Source of the DNA: Thiohalorhabdus sp. Cl-TMA
GTDB taxonomy: Bacteria; Pseudomonadota; Gammaproteobacteria; Thiohalorhabdales; Thiohalorhabdaceae
Assembly (NCBI RefSeq): GCF_041821045.1
Contig: NZ_JBGUAW010000006.1
Span: 109,821-173,820 of the forward strand
Length of the DNA: 64,000 nucleotides
Direction: 5' to 3'
This document shows, one piece after another, positions 59,347 to 64,000 of this stretch (positions are counted from its first letter, which is position 1; every line of letters begins with the position of its first letter). Both the position numbers and the translations under genes were made by a program. The notes under the pieces were generated by a model that saw only the letters and a program-made list of their open reading frames with translations, did no database searches and was not told where the DNA came from.

Positions 59347-60288
59347 TCAGGCCACCTCGGTCTGCTGGAGGAATTCCTCCAGGTCCACCCATCCGCCGAT
59401 ACCGGTGCCGATGCTGGCCACCGCCGCGGCCCCCACGGCCACCCCGAAGTGGACGGCCTCCGCCAGGGAAGCCCCCTGGGAAAGCTTGTGGACCAGGCCG
59501 GCGATCAGGTTGTCTCCTGCGCCCACCCGGGTTATCACGCCGACCGGCGGGCTGCGGTAGCGGATGGTCTGGTCGGCGGTCAGCAGCATGGCCCCCTTGG
59601 CACCCCGCGACAGCACCACCGCCCGGGCCTGCTGGTCGGCGATGAGCTCCCGGGCCGCGGCCTCTTCCTCTTCCTCGCTGGACAAGGTTCGGTCGGTCAG
59701 CCGCTCCAGCTCCCCCCGGTTGGGCTTGAGGAGGAAGACGCCGCTATCCGGAACCGCGACGTGAGAAAGGGGGCGCTCATGGGTATCCACGATCACCCGG
59801 GCGCCCAGCTGGTTTCCCACCCGCACCACCTCGGCGAAGAAATCCTCCGGCGCCCCCGGCGGCAGGCTGCCGCTGGCCACGAGGAAGTCCACGGGCGGAT
59901 CCAGGCTGCGAAGGCGATCGAGGAGAGCCCCGCATTCCTCCTGGGAAAGGACGGGCCCGGGCATGGCGAAACGGTACTCGTGCCCGCTCTTCTCCTCGAG
60001 CACGATCATGTTCTCCCGGGTCTCACCGGCGATGGGGATCGCCTCGTACGCCACGCCCTCGGTGTCCAGGCAGTGTCGCAGGTCCTCCCCGGTACCGCCC
60101 CCGGCGGGGAACAAGGCGCATGCCCGTCCGCCCAGCCAATTTATGGTCCGGGCCACATTGAGCCCCCCGCCTCCCGGCTGCCGAACCGGCTCGCTACAGC
60201 GGAGCTTCCTGTCGCTGACCACCTGGCTGACCCGGGTCCGGATATCCATAACGGGATTCGGAGTAAGGGTTACGATCCGACCGCTCAT
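59347..60288 (-). CDS. pfkB: 6-phosphofructokinase, PfkB type (ribokinase family)
   Basis: A 313-residue sugar kinase of the PfkB/ribokinase fold. The N-terminus IVTLTPNPVMDIRTRV and the block VRQPGGGGLNVARTINWLGG are close to E. coli PfkB (6-phosphofructokinase II); the next closest is FruK or tagatose-6-phosphate kinase. The ATP/anion-hole motif VGAGDNLIAGL keeps the catalytic Asp. MPGPVLSQEECGALLD is another PfkB-type segment. It phosphorylates fructose-6-phosphate in glycolysis, most likely. It is encoded alone on the minus strand. Confidence 0.85.
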   Translation of the reverse strand: MSGRIVTLTPNPVMDIRTRVSQVVSDRKLRCSEPVRQPGGGGLNVARTINWLGGRACALFPAGGGTGEDLRHCLDTEGVAYEAIPIAGETRENMIVLEEKSGHEYRFAMPGPVLSQEECGALLDRLRSLDPPVDFLVASGSLPPGAPEDFFAEVVRVGNQLGARVIVDTHERPLSHVAVPDSGVFLLKPNRGELERLTDRTLSSEEEEEAAARELIADQQARAVVLSRGAKGAMLLTADQTIRYRSPPVGVITRVGAGDNLIAGLVHKLSQGASLAEAVHFGVAVGAAAVASIGTGIGGWVDLEEFLQQTEVA

Positions 60289-60395
60289 GCCGCGCTCTCC
60301 AAAGAGAATTCCTCAGGGATTTCGGAATTAGACCGGCAACGCCGCTGCGCTTTCCCGGGAGACGGAAAGGTTCTTCCCGAAACGGGCGCGGCCAT

Positions 60396-61049
60396 TCAGA
60401 TGGTGCGGTTGAGGAAACGTCCCAGGATTTCCAGGGGGCCGGTAGGCGATTCCCAGCGCTGATAGGCGGCTTCCCCCCGGAGGTTCCGCGGGGAGGGGGG
60501 TGATTCGCGATGAACGCGGTCTCCGGGCTCGGCGGCAGCCAGATAGGCCTTCGCGGCGGCCCGGCGATCAGCCCGCCCGGGGGAATAGGAGGCCGGCGCC
60601 TGACCGGCTGCCTGCTGCGTGCCCGATTCTTCCGGATGGCTGCGTCGCGACGAATCCGCCGGAGCCTTTGCCTCCACCGCTAGGTGGAAACGCCCATCCG
60701 CGCCCCGCACGTACTCGTAGGTACGCCCACCAGGAGCGGGCTCCGGCGGGGCTTCCGGATGGGGATGCTGAACGGGGTCCTCCCCGGCCTCCAGCTTGTG
60801 CCGTTCCCGCTGCGCCTCTATTCGGCGCCGCTCCCGGGCGAGATACTGCTCTGCAAGGGTATTGGAGAAGCCCCTTCCCGAAGGCTTGGCGGGCCCTTCG
60901 GCGGGCTGCACCTTGTCGGCGGGCTCCGGCCCGGGCTCTTCACGACCCTCAGGGCCCGCCCCGCCCGAGCGCGCGGCGGACAACGACACCACGGGGGCGA
61001 GTCGGGACGTCCAGCGGGAAGAGGAACCGGCATCCATGAAGGTATCCAT
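60396..61049 (-). CDS. Hypothetical Pro/Ala/Glu-rich protein
   Basis: A 217-residue protein of low-complexity sequence without a signal peptide. A charged helix LAEQYLARERRRIEAQRERH at about 67-86 is followed by GGRTYEYVRGADGRFHLAVEA, which faintly recalls the YxxGPDGxxYAVGGEV stretch of SprA-related proteins, and an Ala-rich helix RRAAAKAYLAAAEPGD. The resemblance is not enough for an assignment. It has a polar, disordered remainder. Start ATG 61049 has a poor ribosome site. Confidence 0.55.
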   Translation of the reverse strand: MDTFMDAGSSSRWTSRLAPVVSLSAARSGGAGPEGREEPGPEPADKVQPAEGPAKPSGRGFSNTLAEQYLARERRRIEAQRERHKLEAGEDPVQHPHPEAPPEPAPGGRTYEYVRGADGRFHLAVEAKAPADSSRRSHPEESGTQQAAGQAPASYSPGRADRRAAAKAYLAAAEPGDRVHRESPPSPRNLRGEAAYQRWESPTGPLEILGRFLNRTI

Positions 61050-61116
61050 TTCCGAACCAGGGGTGAATTCCCTGTGTAACGGAAACGGATGCCGGTCCCC
61101 TAGTTGGGAAGACCAC

Positions 61117-62223
61117 CTACTCCCGGTACCAGCTCCCGTCGGGATTGGGCTTCATCCAGAGGAAGCTGAACCAGTAGAAGACTCCGCCGGATTCCGTGGA
61201 GGGGGCGGTACAGTTGTACTTGGTGCGCCCCGGGGACAGAGGCTTGCGGGGACGCACGGCCACCTCGCCCGCCGCCCGGTCAATCCAGTCCACGTCCATG
61301 CGGCCCTGGCCGGAGGCGTAGCAGGCAAGGGCACCCAGGCGGTAGGGCCCGTCCCCCAGCCGCATACGCAGCTCCGGCCGCTGCGTCCCTGCGGAGAGCA
61401 TTCCGTCCTCCGGAGCGAGCACCGTGGCCCCGAGGGGGCGGCTGCGCAGCTTGGTGGCGAGGCTGTCCAGGTCGTCATAGCCGGTGGCCACCGGGAATCT
61501 CGGTGCCGCCCGCAGGTTGGAGACCTTCCCCACGGCCCCCGACTGCTGGCCCACGCCATAGAAGCCGAGCTCCGCGACCACCGCCTCCACGTCGGGGGCG
61601 AATTCACCGAAGGGATAGGCGAACACCGGGACCGGATCGCCCACTTCGGCCTCCAGCCGTTTCTGCGCTCCGTTGATCTCTTCGCGGATTCGCTGCCGCC
61701 AGGCCTGCTCTCCCTCTCCGGGCTTGCGCCGCACCAGGTGGGGATGGGACCGGCTATGGTTACCCAGGTGGGCGCCACCCGCGGCAACTTCCCGGAGCTG
61801 GTCCCAGCTCATGTAGTTGCCGAACCCCTTGTCGATGTACCCCGTGCTGACGAACACGGTGAAGGGCCAATCCCGCCGCTCGAGGCGCGGGAAAACCTCG
61901 GTGTAGACGGATTTATAGGCATCGTCGAAGGTCAGCGCCACCGTGTTGTCCGGGAGGGGCTTGTCCTGGTCCAGATGGCGCAGGATGCGGATAAGCGGCC
62001 AGACGGTGAAGTCCTGCTCCTCGAGAAAGGCCAAGTGGCGGTCGAAGGCCTTTGGAGTAACGCTCGTGCTCGGCGGTGTCTCCGTGGAGACATTGTGGTA
62101 CTCCAGGATCACCGCGTGGTTGTCCGCAGCCGCAGGAGCGGCGGCCCCGGTCCCCAGGAGGAGCCCTCCGAGGAAGACGATCCGGTGCAGGAGATTATCC
62201 TTCGCTCTGCTCTGCATCTGCAT
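61117..62223 (-). CDS. Polysaccharide deacetylase family protein
   Basis: A 368-residue secreted carbohydrate esterase 4 protein. Signal peptide (IVFLGGLLLGTGAAAPAAA), then a NodB domain of about 45-240 with motif 1 TFDDAYKS (catalytic Asp), motif 2 HSRSHPHL and the AYPFGEF segment. The C-terminal 120 residues form an extra beta domain with two Cys. The form resembles the deacetylase part of PgaB. It probably removes acetyl groups from GlcNAc-type polymers or peptidoglycan in the periplasm. Its start overlaps the end of the Bax-type gene by 29 bases, so they form an operon. Confidence 0.9.
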   Translation of the reverse strand: MQMQSRAKDNLLHRIVFLGGLLLGTGAAAPAAADNHAVILEYHNVSTETPPSTSVTPKAFDRHLAFLEEQDFTVWPLIRILRHLDQDKPLPDNTVALTFDDAYKSVYTEVFPRLERRDWPFTVFVSTGYIDKGFGNYMSWDQLREVAAGGAHLGNHSRSHPHLVRRKPGEGEQAWRQRIREEINGAQKRLEAEVGDPVPVFAYPFGEFAPDVEAVVAELGFYGVGQQSGAVGKVSNLRAAPRFPVATGYDDLDSLATKLRSRPLGATVLAPEDGMLSAGTQRPELRMRLGDGPYRLGALACYASGQGRMDVDWIDRAAGEVAVRPRKPLSPGRTKYNCTAPSTESGGVFYWFSFLWMKPNPDGSWYRE

Positions 62224-63019
62224 TGGCCATGGGCCCCAGGTCGTTGTGGCGTATGATCGCGCGCACGGACTTCACGTATTCCTGGCCGTGGGCGGAATAC
62301 CCGTCCAGGCCCGCGGCAAGGGCGAACCCCGTAACCGGGCCGCCGGACCGGCGCTGTCTCGCCCGGATCGCCCGGAGGTCCTCATAGCGCGGATGGCTAT
62401 TCAGATTGTGTATATAGCTCGCCACGGATGCCCGGACCGTGTCGAACCGCTCCACCTCGTGGGTCTTGCCCGCGTCCCGGCGGGCCGGAACCAGGCCGCA
62501 GCCCGGGTTGAAGCACCACTCCCCGAAGAGGTTATTCCCCTGCCGCGCGAAGCGCGAGGTTCCCCACGCGGACTCCTTCGCCGCCTGAGCCAGGATCAGG
62601 GAAACCGGAATAGTATCCACGCGCTTCAGCAGGTCCTGGATGGTCGTCCGCTGCGACTTTTCCCGGCCGGCAACCCGGTAGCGCTCGGCCATGCGGCGAA
62701 TCCATCCCGATTCTCCATCCGGGAGGCTTCCCACCTGCTCCAGCCGGGCCGCGGCCTGTTTCAGGCGCGTCCGCTGCTTTTCCACCTCCCGGTTGGCCGC
62801 CCGGGCGACCGGCCGGAGAAACCCGAAGAATTCGGCCTTCCGCTTTGATACGTCATTGAACCGGGTGAAATCGGGGAGATCTGGTTCCACGGCGGGCTCC
62901 GGCTCCTCCGCCCGTTGCGGGGCCACCCCGGACATCTCCACGAAGAGAATAACCAGGAGGGTGACCAGGACAAGGGCGAGCAATTGCGCCCAGGAATTAT
63001 GGAAATGGGTTAATCGCAC
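62195..63019 (-). CDS. Bax-type glucosaminidase domain protein
   Basis: A 274-residue membrane-anchored protein with an N-terminal helix (LLALVLVTLLVILFVEM) and a C-terminal glucosaminidase (Bax/FlgJ-like) domain: the catalytic Glu is in AQAAKESAWGTSRFA, followed by GNNLFGEWCF, CGLVPARRD and SYIHNLNSHPRYEDLRAIRA. Family enzymes cut beta-N-acetylglucosamine bonds of peptidoglycan. The start GTG 63019 has AGGAG five bases upstream; GTG 63067 gives a 290-residue version without a good site. It overlaps the deacetylase gene, suggesting a pair acting on the same polymer. Confidence 0.88.
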   Translation of the reverse strand: MRLTHFHNSWAQLLALVLVTLLVILFVEMSGVAPQRAEEPEPAVEPDLPDFTRFNDVSKRKAEFFGFLRPVARAANREVEKQRTRLKQAAARLEQVGSLPDGESGWIRRMAERYRVAGREKSQRTTIQDLLKRVDTIPVSLILAQAAKESAWGTSRFARQGNNLFGEWCFNPGCGLVPARRDAGKTHEVERFDTVRASVASYIHNLNSHPRYEDLRAIRARQRRSGGPVTGFALAAGLDGYSAHGQEYVKSVRAIIRHNDLGPMANADAEQSEG

Positions 63020-63382
63020 GGCTGCTCCTGTGCCGGAAAATGGCTCCCGGTAAATGAGGGGCCGCACAGGATACCGGAACAGCCCGCTCCTTCCGAATGG
63101 GCAGGGGATGCGGCCCGGAGCGGCGGAATATGGCCAAATCCGGCGGCCTTCCTTATACTAGAGCGGGCTTTAGGGCCTATGCCTAGTTGGATAATCCATC
63201 GGGTCGATTTCTGGGCCGTTTGGGACCGCTTACCCTGAATCGAGGATCGCCCCGGCCCCATTTCGCGGCTCTCTTCCTTTCCCCCCGCGGGGTCGGGACG
63301 ACCATTTCACTGCCATGGTCCTTCCCGGCGGTTGCAGGGCACCTACGACCCGGACGGCCCACGGGAACCGAAGGTTTTTTCC
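63020..63382. other. Divergent intergenic region before the MNT/HEPN pair
   Basis: About 360 bases without a supported gene. TATACT at 63155-63160 could be a plus-strand -10 but no matching -35 is clear. The plus-strand open frames here have no ribosome sites. Nothing else is seen. Confidence 0.35.
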
Positions 63383-63715
63383 ATGGGAGACGCCCCCATC
63401 GCCACCGCACCCGGAGCGGTCATCCCTCAGCGAGTGCGCAGCGTGGCACGGCACGCCGCGCAAGCCCTGCGCAAGGAGCTCGGGATGGAGGCCCGTATCC
63501 TCTGGTTTTCCGCCTGGCCGCGCGGAGAAGCCCGAACAGGCGCTCCCATCGAGCTGGCGATTGAGAGCCCGAGCCTCCTGGACACCCGCGCCCTATCCCG
63601 GGCCCGCGAGCGCGTGGAAGCCCTGGATACGCTCTATTCCTTCAATGTGGTGGATCTGGATCAGACGGAAGCGGCGCGCCGCGAGCGGATGCAACGGGAA
63701 GGGATGGAGCTTTGA
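63383..63715 (+). CDS. Degenerate minimal nucleotidyltransferase (HI0073-like)
   Basis: A 110-residue protein of the minimal nucleotidyltransferase (MNT) family, the antitoxin-like partner in MNT/HEPN pairs. It ends RERMQREGMEL, matching the IxxEGxxL close of HI0073-type proteins. The catalytic signature of the family is GS-x10-DxD; here the same spacing reads SA-WPRGEARTGA-PIE, so the Gly-Ser and both metal-binding Asp are replaced. Adenylyl transfer is therefore unlikely. Start ATG 63383 is preferred; an in-frame TTG at 63332 would add 17 residues. It overlaps the next gene as TTGA, so the pair is translationally coupled. Confidence 0.78.
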   Translation: MGDAPIATAPGAVIPQRVRSVARHAAQALRKELGMEARILWFSAWPRGEARTGAPIELAIESPSLLDTRALSRARERVEALDTLYSFNVVDLDQTEAARRERMQREGMEL

Positions 63716-64000
63716 ACCCGGCCCTGGCCGACCTCGAGTGCGCGCTGGACCGCCTGGAGGAGGCCCTCCTGTCCCCGGAGGTGGCCAAGGAGGAGGCGCA
63801 CCTCCTGCCCCACTTCCGAGAGTGCTTCGATCTGGCCTGTGAGGCCATTCGCGGGGAGCTCCGCGAGGAGGAAGCCGGGAGCCAGCCGCCCCTCCATTAC
63901 CTGCGTCTGGCCTTCCAGGCAGGATGGCTTCACGAAGAGGAGATGTGGGTGGCCATGTACCAGGACTGGAGGCGCTCAACGGCTTCCGGAATCGAGGACT
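63712..64000 (+). CDS. HEPN-domain protein, HI0074-like (3' end outside window)
   Basis: Partial gene, 96 residues visible. It begins at TTG 63712, overlapping the stop of the nucleotidyltransferase gene. The helical pattern FRECFDLACEAIRGELREEE, then PPLHYLRLAFQAGWLHEEE and MWVAMYQDWRR is that of the nucleotidyltransferase substrate-binding HI0074/HepT-like HEPN family. The usual RNase/AMPylation-target motif R-x4-H, found in family sequences as RNxTSH, reads RRSTAS here, so the His is replaced by Ser. The protein may keep the fold and the pairing without the enzyme. The C-terminal Tyr target region lies beyond the window. Confidence 0.78.
   Translation, partial: MNPALADLECALDRLEEALLSPEVAKEEAHLLPHFRECFDLACEAIRGELREEEAGSQPPLHYLRLAFQAGWLHEEEMWVAMYQDWRRSTASGIED

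Noticed and set aside
1..64000. tRNA, rRNA, CRISPR arrays, insertion sequences, prophage
   Set aside because: No cloverleaf or CCA-ended segments, no regularly spaced repeats, and no transposase, integrase or phage structural genes were seen on either strand.

Overview
The window is high-GC, densely packed bacterial chromosome that looks gammaproteobacterial: OpgD/OpgH glucan enzymes, MltF, Bax, CbpA/CbpM, an HME-type RND exporter, PfkB and a PhoQ-type kinase. It carries no rRNA or tRNA that I can recognise, so I do not name a genus. No phage, transposon or CRISPR array is visible. Several genes appear to start with TTG or GTG behind good Shine-Dalgarno sequences. Most of the window reads as core chromosome with small accessory cassettes.

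Layout. 1-6.7 kb: end of proS, a universal stress protein, a lytic transglycosylase, a DUF3137 membrane protein, acylphosphatase, then a cyclopropane-fatty-acid synthase split into two reading frames and overlapped by a geranylgeranyl-reductase-like flavoprotein. 6.7-9.8 kb (minus): an operon of a small cytochrome c with an unusual CX3CH heme motif, a TlpA-like thioredoxin, an outer-membrane factor and a membrane-fusion protein, but no inner-membrane pump. 9.9-15.8 kb: class II fumarase/aspartase, a Tat-exported OpgD-like protein, and a convergent OpgH preceded by a small membrane protein. 16.0-19.7 kb (minus): a compact four-gene cassette pairing an arylsulfotransferase-family protein with a PAPS-type sulfotransferase and two unknown membrane proteins. 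19.9-25.0 kb: a membrane-embedded PHP phosphoesterase, then a three-gene glycolipid operon (ArnT-like transferase, polyprenyl-phosphate glycosyltransferase, YbhN/LPG-synthase-like protein).

25-34.8 kb: lgt, a VanZ-like protein, a TetR regulator divergent from a TolC-type gene with matching palindromes in both promoters, MltF, a sigma-32 driven small heat-shock gene followed by cbpA-cbpM, a PA0069-type radical SAM protein and an NlpC/P60 lipoprotein. 35-44.7 kb: two YbhB/YbcL proteins, the complete AmmeMemoRadiSam trio (amrS divergent from amrB-amrA), nicotinamidase and nicotinate phosphoribosyltransferase as a coupled NAD-salvage pair, a QueC-like PP-loop protein with an altered motif, DUF1614, a degenerate receiver protein and a 2-hydroxyacid dehydrogenase. 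44.7-49.2 kb: a candidate structured RNA, HDOD and GGDEF signalling genes, DUF502 and a D,D-carboxypeptidase.

49.2-58.1 kb is one regulatory unit: cytochrome b561, PepSY protein, OmpR-type regulator and PhoQ-type kinase, then an outer-membrane factor, adaptor, HME-RND pump and DUF3240 protein. The same TTCAG-N6-TTCAG box, with identical spacing to a -10 element and to the start codon, precedes both operons, which argues that the regulator drives its own operon and the metal exporter. 58.3-63.0 kb (minus) holds a Sel1-repeat protein, pfkB, an unknown Pro-rich protein, a polysaccharide deacetylase and a Bax-type glucosaminidase. The window ends inside a minimal nucleotidyltransferase/HEPN pair (HI0073/HI0074 type) in which the catalytic residues of both partners appear to be substituted.
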